Part shown: positions 8,274 through 16,588 of the stretch, in pieces
Layout: the number at the start of each line of letters is the position of its first letter
Position numbering within the stretch: position 1 is the first letter of the stretch
From: Lachnospiraceae bacterium
GTDB lineage: Bacteria > Bacillota > Clostridia > Lachnospirales > Lachnospiraceae
Assembly (NCBI GenBank): GCA_910575605.1
Contig: CAJTEW010000004.1
Coordinates: 62,001-126,000 of the forward strand
Direction of reading: 5' to 3'
DNA length: 64,000 nucleotides
The notes under the pieces: model-generated
Seen by the model: only the letters and a program-made list of their open reading frames with translations
The model's database searches: none
Told to the model about the DNA's origin: nothing
Program-made: the position numbers and the translations under genes

Positions 8274-9119
8274 ATGCTTAGATTAGAAAATGTCAGAAAA
8301 CAGTATAAGGGCTTCGGCCTTGACTGTTCTCTAGAAGTAAGGGAGGGCTTTGTTACAGGGCTTGTAGGAAAGAACGGAGCGGGAAAAAGTACTACATTCA
8401 AAGCTATATTGGGATTGATTCATGTGGACAACGGCGATATTCAGGTATTTGGAAAGCATCCAAAGGAGCTTTTGCCCGGGGACAGGGAGAGAATGGGGGT
8501 CGTTCTGGCAGATTCAGGATTCAGCGGCTACCTGACAGTAAATAATCTGATTCCCATGCTTGATAGATTATATACAAAGTTTAAAAGAGAAGAATTTATA
8601 CGGAAATGCAGTGAGTTCGAGATTCCCTTGAATAAAAAGCTCAAGGAATTTTCTACTGGAATGAAGAGGAAGCTTCAGGTCATTGCCGCCATATCCCACG
8701 AGGCAGAGCTTTTGATTCTGGATGAGCCCACGGCGGGTCTTGATGTGCTGGCAAGGGATGAGCTTTTGTGCCTTCTTCGGGAATACATGGAAACAGAAGG
8801 GAGGGCAGTTCTTATAAGCTCTCATATATCCGGGGATTTAGAGGGCTTTTGTGATGATATTTACATGATTGACGACGGGAGAATTATCCTTCATGAGGAG
8901 ACAGATGTGCTCCTTAGCGATTACGGGCTTCTTAAGATGACAGATGAGCAGTACCATGCATTGGATAAGAGCTATATTCTGCGGCATAAAAAGGAGGAGT
9001 TCGGGTATAGCTGCCTGACAGACCAGAAGCAGTTTTACCAGGAAAATTATCCTGGGCTTGTAATTGAGCGTGGAAGTATTGATGAGCTGATTATGATGAT
9101 GATTCGAGGTGAAAAATAA
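8274..9119 (+). CDS. ABC transporter ATP-binding protein (exporter type)
   Basis: Nucleotide-binding subunit of 281 residues. It shows Walker A G-K-N-G-A-G-K-S-T (residues 32-40), the signature F-S-T-G-M-K-R-K-L-Q, Walker B L-L-I-L-D-E-P-T-A-G-L-D and a switch histidine in S-S-H-I-S. The signature has T in place of the usual first G (L-S-G-G becomes F-S-T-G), as is common in the BcrA/YtrB group. A frame from 8223 exists, but the ATG at 8274, just past the gntR stop and preceded by GGAGGA, gives the normal N-terminus. It overlaps the permease gene by one base. Probably exports a peptide or lipid-like compound. Confidence 0.93.
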   Translation: MLRLENVRKQYKGFGLDCSLEVREGFVTGLVGKNGAGKSTTFKAILGLIHVDNGDIQVFGKHPKELLPGDRERMGVVLADSGFSGYLTVNNLIPMLDRLYTKFKREEFIRKCSEFEIPLNKKLKEFSTGMKRKLQVIAAISHEAELLILDEPTAGLDVLARDELLCLLREYMETEGRAVLISSHISGDLEGFCDDIYMIDDGRIILHEETDVLLSDYGLLKMTDEQYHALDKSYILRHKKEEFGYSCLTDQKQFYQENYPGLVIERGSIDELIMMMIRGEK

Positions 9120-9775
9120 TGAAGGCAATGTTGATAAAGGATGTAAATCTGTTGAAAGGGCAGAAGCAGTTTTTTGGAGCTTTATTAGTTATGATCATTA
9201 TATTTTCAGGGATGCAAAGTGATCCGACCTTTTCCATTACTTATACGACTCTTATGTTTGCCATTCTGACCATGACGACGATGTCGTATGATGATTTTGA
9301 AAATGGCATGTGTTATCTGCTGACTCTTCCCGTAAGCCGCAGGGAATATGTTACTGAAAAATATGTATTCGGTGTGCTGTCGAGCCTCTGCGGGTGTACT
9401 GGCGCTTCTTTTGTGGCAGTGTCAGCGGGTTATATAAAAGGAATCGCTTATCCCTGGGAGGAATGGACGGCGACTGTCGTAAGCTGTATGCTTCTGCTGG
9501 CGCTTGTACTGGCAGTTACAACTCCGATTCAGTTAAAATTCGGATCCGAGAAGAGCAGGATGGCAGTTTTTGGAGTATTTGCCTTTGGCAGTCTGGCTGT
9601 ATTTGTTATTGTTAAGCTCTGCCAGGCCGCCGGGATTGATATGGATGAGGTGATGAAAAGTGCACTTATAGAGAACTTGACGACGACTGCCTGGGGAATC
9701 TGCATTACAGCCGCAATTGTGTTAGCAGTATCGTGGCTGATTTCGGTACGGATTCTTGAGAAGAGGGAGTTTTAA
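9119..9775 (+). CDS. ABC-2 type permease, six membrane helices
   Basis: Membrane partner of the preceding ATPase, 218 residues with six predicted helices (about residues 18-30, 38-56, 78-100, 112-132, 142-162 and 180-200). It resembles the small ABC-2 permeases found with YtrA-type regulators. M-S-Y-D-D-F-E-N-G and L-P-V-S-R-R-E-Y-V between helices 2 and 3 are hallmarks of that group. It is the last gene of the three-gene operon and is followed by a hairpin terminator. The substrate cannot be inferred. Confidence 0.88.
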   Translation: MKAMLIKDVNLLKGQKQFFGALLVMIIIFSGMQSDPTFSITYTTLMFAILTMTTMSYDDFENGMCYLLTLPVSRREYVTEKYVFGVLSSLCGCTGASFVAVSAGYIKGIAYPWEEWTATVVSCMLLLALVLAVTTPIQLKFGSEKSRMAVFGVFAFGSLAVFVIVKLCQAAGIDMDEVMKSALIENLTTTAWGICITAAIVLAVSWLISVRILEKREF

Positions 9776-9795
9776 AATAATCTTATAATAGGGGA

Positions 9796-9842
9796 CAGAG
9801 CTTCTGATGAATTATGAAGGCTCTGCCTCCTGTTCTTTTTTT
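9796..9842. terminator. Terminator between the ABC operon and tetR
   Basis: CAGAGCTTC at 9796-9804 pairs with GAAGGCTCTG at 9816-9825 (one bulge), followed by a long T run at about 9835-9842. It ends the rightward operon; the minus-strand tetR gene ends just beyond. Confidence 0.6.
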
Positions 9843-9863
9843 CAAAACTAATTATTATTGTCA

Positions 9864-10463
9864 TTAGTTTTCTCTATAGCTTCTTATGATCAACCTGACT
9901 GTACGGTATAAAAAGGGTTTATACTCTTCAAAGGGCAGTGGTTCTTTATAAAGAATAGAGTTATATGCGGTAGATCCTGCAAGCTCTACAATGGTAAAAA
10001 GCATAACATCAATGTTAGAATAGCTATAGTCATCATGCTCTACAAGTTCTAAAAATCTGTCATAAATATCGTTATTACTGTTTTCCCCTGTAATAAGGGT
10101 GGAGCGAAGGGCTCCCATCACAAGATTCTTTGAAATAAAATTCAAAAGGGGCTTATTCTCCATCAGTGCGTTAATCACATGATCAATGATGAAAATGAGC
10201 TGTTCTTCAAGTCCGTGTGTGCCGGAGGTGTAAAGAGCATCCCCGGCGGCGTCAAAAAGTTCCCGGGTCTTGTGGACCACAAGCTTGTTCTTAATATCGT
10301 ATTTATCCTTGAAATAAAGATAAAAGGTGCCTTTTGCCACGCCTGCCTTTTCCACAATATCGGAGATGGCGGTGGAGTTGATGCCTTTTGTTGTAAAAAG
10401 ATCATAGGCAGTATTAAAAAGTGCTTCCTTCTTTTTTTTCTTATTCTCATCTATTTTTCCCAT
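9864..10463 (-). CDS. TetR-family repressor of the adjacent MMPL transporter unit
   Basis: A TetR regulator of 199 residues. The DNA-binding domain is at about residues 10-57, with A-L-F-N-T-A-Y-D-L-F-T-T-K-G-I-N-S-T-A-I followed by the helix-turn-helix I-V-E-K-A-G-V-A-K-G-T-F-Y-L-Y-F. The rest is an all-helical ligand domain typical of the family. It is divergently transcribed from the MMPL transporter, and the shared intergenic region holds three copies of a 15-bp palindrome, so repression of the transporter and perhaps of itself is very likely. The ligand is unknown; a lipid or hydrophobic drug is plausible given the target gene. Confidence 0.92.
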   Translation of the reverse strand: MGKIDENKKKKKEALFNTAYDLFTTKGINSTAISDIVEKAGVAKGTFYLYFKDKYDIKNKLVVHKTRELFDAAGDALYTSGTHGLEEQLIFIIDHVINALMENKPLLNFISKNLVMGALRSTLITGENSNNDIYDRFLELVEHDDYSYSNIDVMLFTIVELAGSTAYNSILYKEPLPFEEYKPFLYRTVRLIIRSYREN

Positions 10464-10486
10464 CGTTTTTTCCTTCCTTTCCTGTC

Positions 10487-10515
10487 ATTATAACTATATT
10501 TTCCGGTCTTAGCAA
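10487..10515 (-). promoter_or_regulatory. Promoter of tetR
   Basis: On the minus strand, TTGCTA (10510-10515) and TATAAT (10487-10492) are 17 bases apart, 24 bases before the tetR start. The first TetR-type palindrome (10533-10547) lies 17 bases upstream of this -35 box. Confidence 0.6.
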
Positions 10516-10532
10516 GTTAAATAATAAAAAAA

Positions 10533-10613
10533 ATGACTAAAAGTCATAAAAAGTATTGACTAATAGTCATTTTTGATGTATAGTCTGTAATGTAAGAAAT
10601 GACTAAAAGTCAT
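10533..10613 (+). promoter_or_regulatory. Transporter promoter with three TetR-type operators
   Basis: TTGACT (10556-10561) and TATAGT (10579-10584) are 17 bases apart. The palindrome ATGACTAAAAGTCAT occurs at 10533-10547 and again at 10599-10613. A close variant with centre TAATA lies at 10556-10570 and covers the -35 box. Centres are 23 and 43 bases apart, about two and four helical turns. One copy is upstream, one in and one after the promoter, a layout expected for tight repression. Confidence 0.8.
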
Positions 10614-10636
10614 AAAATGAAAGTGAGGCAGAGAAA

Positions 10637-12748
10637 ATGGTTAATTTTGGAAAAAAGGTCGTCAAGTACCGGGTGACGATATTAATTGTCAGCGTGCTGC
10701 TTTTGATTCCGGCCGCGTGGGGGTATCTGCATACCAAAATCAATTATGATGTGCTTACCTATCTTCCGAAAGACATTGAGACAATGGAAGGACAGGACAT
10801 TATGGTGGAGGACTTCGGGATAGGCGCTTTTTCTATGTTTGTTGTAGACGGAATGGAAAATAAAGATATCGTGAAGCTGAAAAGTCAGATTGAAGCTGTA
10901 GAGCATGTGAAAAAGGTGCTCTGGTATGATTCGGTCATGGATATATCAGTGCCGGAGAATATGATTCCTGATAAATTCTATGAGGTTTTTAATTCAGATA
11001 CAGGAACTATGATGGCCGTATTCTTTGACGATACTACGTCGGCGGACGGAACTCTTGATGCAGTAAAGGAAATCAGGCATCTTGCAGATAAACAGTGTTT
11101 CCTAAGTGGCATGTCAGGCATTGTACTTGATACAAAGGAACTTTCAGAAAGAGAGACGCCAATTTATGTGCTGATTGCAGTACTTCTTTCTACCTTTGTG
11201 CTGGGGCTTACGATGGACTCCTTCCTTATACCGGTTTTGTTTCTTTTAAGTATCGGAATGGCTATTGTGTACAATCTGGGAAGCAATGTATTTATGGGAC
11301 AGATTTCCTATATTACAAAGGCGCTTGCAGCAGTACTTCAGCTTGGAGTTACGATGGATTACTCTATCTTTCTGATGCACAGCTATGAGGAGCAGCAAAG
11401 GAGATTTGAAGGAGATAAGAAGCGGGCAATGGCACATGCTATATCTCAGACCTTTTCATCTGTGATTGGAAGCTCTATTACAACAGTTGCCGGATTTATA
11501 GCGCTTTGTTTTATGAGCTTTACATTGGGGCTGGATATCGGAATCGTTATGGCTAAGGGTGTTATTTTTGGCGTGGCTGCCTGTGTAACGATTCTTCCGT
11601 CTATGATATTATGCTGTGATAAGCTGATAGAAAAGACGAAGCATAAGCCTTTGCTTCCTGACATAGAAAAGATTTCTGACAAAGTTACAAAAAATTATCT
11701 GGTGTATGCCCTTATTTTCCTTGTGCTTCTGATGCCGGCGGTATATGGAAACAATCACACAGGTGTTTACTACAAGCTGGACGATTCCCTTCCGGAGAAC
11801 CTACCGAGTATAGAGGCAAATGCAAAGCTGGATAAAGACTATAATATGAATACTACCCATGTCCTTTTGATGAAGAGTGATATATCTTATGCTGATGTCA
11901 GCCGGATGATAAAAAAGATTGAGGAGGTGGACGGAGTAAAATGGGTGCTGGGACTGAATTCGGCTGTAGGGCCCGGGGTTCCCTCAGATATGCTTCCAGA
12001 GTCAGCTGTAGGAATGCTGAAGACGGAGAATTATCAGATGGTTATGATTAACTCAGAGTATGAGGTGGCAACAGATAAGGTAAATGAACAGATTAACAGG
12101 ATAAATGAAATTACGGATCAGTATGATAAGGACGCCATGCTGGTAGGAGAGGCACCGCTTACAAAGGATCTGATTGATATTACGGATACAGACTTCTACA
12201 CTGTCAGTATTGTTTCTATCGGAATTATATTTATCATTATCCTGATTTTGTTCCGCTCTGTTACCCTTCCGGTTATTCTGGTGGGAATTATAGAATTTGC
12301 CATTTTTGTAAACATGGGAATTCCTTACTATATGGGAACAAAGCTTCCTTTTGTGGCATCTATTGTAATCGGAACCATTCAGCTTGGGGCGACAGTAGAC
12401 TATGCCATTCTTATGACTACACGGTATAAGAGAGAGAGAAGTAAGGGGGCAGGAAAATGCGAGGCCATTACAACTGCTCATAAGACATCGGCACAGTCAG
12501 TAATTGTAAGCGCTTTAAGCTTCTTTGCAGCGACTATCGGAGTGGGCTTTTACTCCAATATAGATATGATAAGCTCTTTATGTATTCTGATGGCAAGAGG
12601 CGCGGTTATCAGTATGCTTGTGGTCGTATTTGTTCTGCCGTCCATGTTTATGATATTTGACAAAGTGATTGTAAAGACAAGTAAGGATTTTCTGCCGAAG
12701 AAAGCGAAAGTCCGGAAAATAGATTTGGAAAATAAATCTGTCATATAA
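10637..12748 (+). CDS. MMPL/RND-family transporter
   Basis: Large proton-driven exporter of the MMPL branch, 703 residues. It is two repeats of one helix, a large extracytoplasmic loop and five helices: helix 1 at about 13-31, loop to about 165, helices to about 340, then helix 7 near 355, loop to about 510 and a final helix bundle to about 680. Each bundle carries G-x-T-x-D-Y motifs (Q-L-G-V-T-M-D-Y and Q-L-G-A-T-V-D-Y), matching the proton-relay Asp-Tyr pair of this family. It is under the TetR operator and is followed 43 bases later by a secreted heptad-repeat protein. Family members export lipids or hydrophobic compounds; the substrate here is not known. Confidence 0.92.
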   Translation: MVNFGKKVVKYRVTILIVSVLLLIPAAWGYLHTKINYDVLTYLPKDIETMEGQDIMVEDFGIGAFSMFVVDGMENKDIVKLKSQIEAVEHVKKVLWYDSVMDISVPENMIPDKFYEVFNSDTGTMMAVFFDDTTSADGTLDAVKEIRHLADKQCFLSGMSGIVLDTKELSERETPIYVLIAVLLSTFVLGLTMDSFLIPVLFLLSIGMAIVYNLGSNVFMGQISYITKALAAVLQLGVTMDYSIFLMHSYEEQQRRFEGDKKRAMAHAISQTFSSVIGSSITTVAGFIALCFMSFTLGLDIGIVMAKGVIFGVAACVTILPSMILCCDKLIEKTKHKPLLPDIEKISDKVTKNYLVYALIFLVLLMPAVYGNNHTGVYYKLDDSLPENLPSIEANAKLDKDYNMNTTHVLLMKSDISYADVSRMIKKIEEVDGVKWVLGLNSAVGPGVPSDMLPESAVGMLKTENYQMVMINSEYEVATDKVNEQINRINEITDQYDKDAMLVGEAPLTKDLIDITDTDFYTVSIVSIGIIFIIILILFRSVTLPVILVGIIEFAIFVNMGIPYYMGTKLPFVASIVIGTIQLGATVDYAILMTTRYKRERSKGAGKCEAITTAHKTSAQSVIVSALSFFAATIGVGFYSNIDMISSLCILMARGAVISMLVVVFVLPSMFMIFDKVIVKTSKDFLPKKAKVRKIDLENKSVI

Positions 12749-12791
12749 AAGCAGAAGTTTATATTGAAAAGTAGAAAGGAAGGAATATATT

Positions 12792-14816
12792 ATGAAAAAT
12801 CAGGTTGTAAAGAGGATGCTGGCAGGTTCTATGGCAATGATTGTAGGTGCAGGGTGTGCAGGAGCTTATGCATATCATAATGAGAATGCTGAAATTACGG
12901 TTTATGCCGAAGAGGATAAGGAGGAGTTAAAGGAAGCGGCCGAGGAGATTTTTTCAGACAGCAGTTCCAAAGAAACAGTAGAATTCTTTAAAGAGGAGGC
13001 TGTTTATGTAAAGGCGGATGCTTCAGGAAAAACAGAAAAAACGACAGTTACAGAGTGGCTTAAAAATGCGGGGAATGGAGAAGTTTCTGATAAATCAGAG
13101 CTTGAGAATATTGAAAATATTAAAGGTGAGGAGGAGTTTACAAAAGGGAATGACGGGGAACTTACCTGGAAGTCCGAGGGTGAGGACATATATTATCAGG
13201 GAACAACAGATAAGGAGCTGCCTGTAGAGGTTAAAGTTTCCTATAAGCTTGACGGGAAGGACATTAGGGCTTGGGATTTAAAGGGCAGGGACGGCAGAGT
13301 AGAGATTCGTCTGGATTACGTGAATAAGTCAAAGGAGAAAATTTCTGTAAATGGCCAGGAGACAGAAATGTATACGCCGTTTACCATGGTGACAGCGCTT
13401 ATGCTTCCCACAGAGGAATACAAAAATGTAAATGTGGATAACGGAAAAATTGTATCAGATGCAGATAAGAATATTGTGGTGGGTTTGGCATTTCCAGGGC
13501 TTAAGGAGAATCTAAAGCTTCAGGATATGGATGTGGATATACCTGAAAGCGTCACCATTACAGCGGATGTGAAAAATGCAAGTATAGGGCCGGTTATAAC
13601 GGTGGCTTCTGCAGATGTGATTGATAAGCTGGGATTTGACAAGGTAAATGATTTTGACAGCTTTGAGAAATCTATTGATGAGCTTGACAGTGCGGCCCTT
13701 AAGCTGACAGATGGTTCCAGGGAAGCAGCAGACGGCTCCCAGACACTGGCAGATGGTATTAATACATTGGACGAGAAGAGCGCAGAACTGACAGCAGGCG
13801 TAAATACACTGGCAGACGGGGTGAATGAATATACAGGAGGAGTGGGAAGCCTTGCGGATGGAAGTGCAGAGCTTCTTGAGGGCGCAGGAAGTGTCAAGAC
13901 AGGTGCACAGTTACTTAGTGCAGGAATCAGCAGCGCATATACTGGTGCCGGAAAACTCCAGAACGGCCTTATGTCAGCCGGGGAGGGTGTGTCTGAAGCT
14001 ATGACAGAGATTTCAGGAGGCCTGGGAAACCTAAGCAGTGCATTAGATAGCGCTATTGCTTCTCTTGAAGGAGGTACGGCTTCAGTAACTGCAGAAGTTA
14101 TACCTACAGCGTCAGAAGATACAATTGCTGCAAATGCTATGGCGTATGTTCCCGACGATCTGACAGAGGAGCAGGCGGCAGCGGTAAGGAATGCCATTGG
14201 GGCAGCAGTTCAAGAGGCGAATAGGAACCAGGAGGTAGTTATATCCCAGCCGGAGGTGCAGAATCAGGGAGCGCTGGCCTATCTTAATGGGGCAAAGCAG
14301 GGAATTTTGCAGATGCAGGCTTCCATGCAGGAAAAGGCACCGGCGCTTACAGAGGGATTTGCACAGCTAAACGGCGGCGCTAAGGAGCTTACAGACGGCC
14401 TTGGGAACCTTGTGGATGGAAGTGCACAGCTTGTCTTTGGCACAGAGAGCCTGACAGGAGGAGCACAGGATCTTGCGGACGGTGCAGCAGCGTTAAATGC
14501 CTCCAGCGGCCTGCTTACATTTGGTACGTCAAGGCTTCAAGAAGGAGGCATGCAGCTTGTTTTGGGAACAGGACAGCTTGCAGACGGGGCGGATGCGCTG
14601 GCAGCAGGAAATCGGACGCTGGCGGACGGAATGGCCGAATTTAAGGTGTCCGGCATTGATAAGCTTACTGAGGTATTTAACGGGGACATTAAGAACTTAA
14701 CGGCAAGGATTGACGCTATGAGCGGCCTTGGAGAAAACTATGTATCTTTTGCGGGGATTAAGGACGGTACGAAGGGAAGCACGAAGTTTATCATTGAGAC
14801 AAAAGGGGTAGAATAG
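12792..14816 (+). CDS. Secreted Leu-Gly heptad-repeat protein, partner of the MMPL transporter
   Basis: A 674-residue secreted protein. A basic start and hydrophobic stretch (about residues 8-28) form a signal peptide or N-terminal anchor. A mixed domain to about residue 290 is followed by two blocks (about 300-420 and 515-640) of x-x-x-Leu-x-x-Gly heptads such as L-A-D-G and L-T-D-G. These repeats are known from YhgE/Pip-type proteins and form long coiled hairpins. Unlike YhgE, it has no C-terminal membrane helices. It directly follows the MMPL gene in the TetR-controlled unit. I infer that it is an extracytoplasmic accessory part of the exporter. Molecular function is unproven. Confidence 0.8.
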   Translation: MKNQVVKRMLAGSMAMIVGAGCAGAYAYHNENAEITVYAEEDKEELKEAAEEIFSDSSSKETVEFFKEEAVYVKADASGKTEKTTVTEWLKNAGNGEVSDKSELENIENIKGEEEFTKGNDGELTWKSEGEDIYYQGTTDKELPVEVKVSYKLDGKDIRAWDLKGRDGRVEIRLDYVNKSKEKISVNGQETEMYTPFTMVTALMLPTEEYKNVNVDNGKIVSDADKNIVVGLAFPGLKENLKLQDMDVDIPESVTITADVKNASIGPVITVASADVIDKLGFDKVNDFDSFEKSIDELDSAALKLTDGSREAADGSQTLADGINTLDEKSAELTAGVNTLADGVNEYTGGVGSLADGSAELLEGAGSVKTGAQLLSAGISSAYTGAGKLQNGLMSAGEGVSEAMTEISGGLGNLSSALDSAIASLEGGTASVTAEVIPTASEDTIAANAMAYVPDDLTEEQAAAVRNAIGAAVQEANRNQEVVISQPEVQNQGALAYLNGAKQGILQMQASMQEKAPALTEGFAQLNGGAKELTDGLGNLVDGSAQLVFGTESLTGGAQDLADGAAALNASSGLLTFGTSRLQEGGMQLVLGTGQLADGADALAAGNRTLADGMAEFKVSGIDKLTEVFNGDIKNLTARIDAMSGLGENYVSFAGIKDGTKGSTKFIIETKGVE

Positions 14817-14838
14817 ATAAGGTTATATTTAATTGTTA

Positions 14839-14867
14839 TTGAAATAATAGTAGTGTAATGTTAAAAT
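14839..14867 (+). promoter_or_regulatory. Promoter of the methyltransferase-hslO-nadE unit
   Basis: TTGAAA (14839-14844) and TAAAAT (14862-14867) are 17 bases apart, 41 bases before the methyltransferase ATG. The three genes downstream are closely spaced (16 and 17 bases), so this probably drives all of them. Confidence 0.5.
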
Positions 14868-14908
14868 TTTAGGAAGAAACAATAAAGATATAACAAGGGG
14901 GGAAGGTC

Positions 14909-15679
14909 ATGGAGGCATATACAGGCTTTGCGGAGGTGTATGACGTATTCATGGATGATGTTCCGTACAAGGCATGGGCCGCATATCTTCGGAAACTTCT
15001 TGTCGAATATGGTATAGAAGATGGACTTGTGCTGGAGCTTGGCTGCGGCACAGGGAACCTTACAGAGTGTATGGCAGAGTACGGATATGATATGATAGGA
15101 GCGGACAGCTCCGGGGAAATGCTGGAGCTTGCCATGAGGAAAAAAGAAAAAAGCAGACAGGATATTCTCTATCTTCATCAGGATATGCGTGAGTTTGAGC
15201 TTTACGGAACGGTGCGGGCTGTGATTAGTGTCTGTGACTGCGTGAATTATATTCTGGAAGAGGAGGAACTTACAGAGGTCTTTCGTCTGGTAAATAATTA
15301 TCTGGATCCGGGGGGATTCTTTCTTTTTGATTTTAATACAGAATATAAATACCGGGAGATACTTGGGGAGCAGGTGATTGCCGAGGACCGGGAGGAAGCA
15401 AGCTTTATCTGGGACAATTATTACGATGAGGATGAGAAAATCAATCAGTATGAGCTGACGCTTTTTGTCCGGGAAGATGGAAAGCAGGGATTATATCGGA
15501 AATACCAGGAAATACATTGCCAAAAGGCTTATACACTGGAGAATGTAAGGGCATTGGTGGAGCAGTCCGGGCTTGTTTTCGTGACGGCCTATGACGCATA
15601 TACAAGGGAGCCGCCTGCAGATGACAGCGAAAGAATTTGTGTGGTGGCAAAGGAGCATGGAAAAGAGTCAGTGCTATGA
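14909..15679 (+). CDS. Class I SAM-dependent methyltransferase
   Basis: A 256-residue methyltransferase with a Rossmann-like fold. Motif I is L-V-L-E-L-G-C-G-T-G-N-L-T near residue 40, the acidic residue of motif II is in M-I-G-A-D-S-S, and the later motifs D-M-R-E-F-E-L and V-C-D-C-V-N-Y-I-L follow. The N-terminus Y-T-G-F-A-E-V-Y-D-V-F-M-D resembles Bacillus YqeM-type proteins. The methyl acceptor is unknown. A strong GGGGGGAAGG ribosome site precedes the ATG, and the stop is 16 bases from hslO. Confidence 0.88.
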   Translation: MEAYTGFAEVYDVFMDDVPYKAWAAYLRKLLVEYGIEDGLVLELGCGTGNLTECMAEYGYDMIGADSSGEMLELAMRKKEKSRQDILYLHQDMREFELYGTVRAVISVCDCVNYILEEEELTEVFRLVNNYLDPGGFFLFDFNTEYKYREILGEQVIAEDREEASFIWDNYYDEDEKINQYELTLFVREDGKQGLYRKYQEIHCQKAYTLENVRALVEQSGLVFVTAYDAYTREPPADDSERICVVAKEHGKESVL

Positions 15680-15695
15680 AAGGAACTGTGAATTT

Positions 15696-16571
15696 ATGAA
15701 GGATTATATTGTAAGAGCAACAGCGGCCAAAGGGCAGGTGAGAGCCTTTGCCGCAACAACAGGAATTCTTGTAGAGGAAGCAAGGAGGAGGCATGGGACA
15801 AGCCCGGTGGCGACGGCGGCGCTGGGACGTCTTTTGAGCGCGGGAGCCATGATGGGAAGCATGATGAAAAATGATACAGATATGCTGACATTACAGATTC
15901 GTTCCGGCGGCCCGCTTGGCGGAATTACGGTGACGGCGGACAGCCATGCAAATGTAAAGGGGTATGTGCTGAACCCGGAAGTGGTTCTGCCGCCGAAAAA
16001 TGGGAAGCTTGACGTAGGTACCGCCGTGGGCGTGGGGCTTTTGCAGGTCATTAAAGATATGGGGCTTAAAGAGCCCTACTCCGGGCAGACCGTACTTGTA
16101 AGCAGCGAGATTGCGGAGGATTTGACTTATTATTTTGCAAATTCAGAGCAGGTGCCGTCTTCGGTAGGTTTAGGTGTTCTGATGGAGAAGGATAACACAG
16201 TAAAATGTGCAGGTGGATTTATTATTCAGCTTATGCCCTTTGCAGAGGAAAAAATGATAAGCCAATTAGAAGAAAATTTGAAAAATGTAACCTCAGTTAC
16301 GTCACTTCTTGATAAAGGCTATACGCCGGAGCAGCTTTTAGATGCCCTTCTTGGGAATCTTGGATTGGAGATTACAGATACGGTTGATACCAGATTTTAC
16401 TGTAATTGCTCAAAGGAGAGAGTGGAGCAGGCTGTAGTCAGCATCGGCAGGAAGGACATTCAGGAAATGATTGAAGAGGGGAAGGATATTGAGGTGAAAT
16501 GTCATTTCTGCAATACGGCTTATCAGTATACTATTGAAGATTTAAAGCGTATTATAAAAAGAAGCAGGTAA
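15696..16571 (+). CDS. hslO: Redox-regulated chaperone Hsp33
   Basis: Hsp33 is a holdase activated by oxidative stress together with unfolding. The N-terminal domain begins M-K-D-Y-I-V-R-A-T-A-A-K-G-Q-V-R-A-F, has G-R-L-L-S-A and the loop I-R-S-G-G-P-L-G-G. The zinc redox switch at the C-terminus is intact: C-N-C and, about 30 residues later, C-H-F-C. The length of 291 residues is normal. An upstream in-frame start at 15591 would overlap the methyltransferase and add non-family sequence, so the ATG at 15696, with AAAGGA upstream, is preferred. Confidence 0.95.
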   Translation: MKDYIVRATAAKGQVRAFAATTGILVEEARRRHGTSPVATAALGRLLSAGAMMGSMMKNDTDMLTLQIRSGGPLGGITVTADSHANVKGYVLNPEVVLPPKNGKLDVGTAVGVGLLQVIKDMGLKEPYSGQTVLVSSEIAEDLTYYFANSEQVPSSVGLGVLMEKDNTVKCAGGFIIQLMPFAEEKMISQLEENLKNVTSVTSLLDKGYTPEQLLDALLGNLGLEITDTVDTRFYCNCSKERVEQAVVSIGRKDIQEMIEEGKDIEVKCHFCNTAYQYTIEDLKRIIKRSR

Positions 16572-16588
16572 GGAAGGCGGAGACAGAG

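Noticed and set aside
12826-12860. Possible lipobox (G-A-G-C) in the heptad-repeat protein
   Set aside because: The -3 residue is Gly instead of Leu/Val/Ile, so a lipoprotein call is not supported; a plain signal peptide or anchor is safer.
13520-14197. Long 225-residue minus-strand frame opposite the heptad-repeat gene
   Set aside because: It is rich in Ser, Ala and Pro, mirrors the biased repeat codons of the plus-strand gene, and lacks a ribosome site or family likeness.
13690-14640. Repetitive DNA in the heptad-repeat gene as a possible CRISPR or tandem repeat
   Set aside because: The periodicity is at protein level (seven residues) with varied codons; there are no identical repeats or unique spacers.
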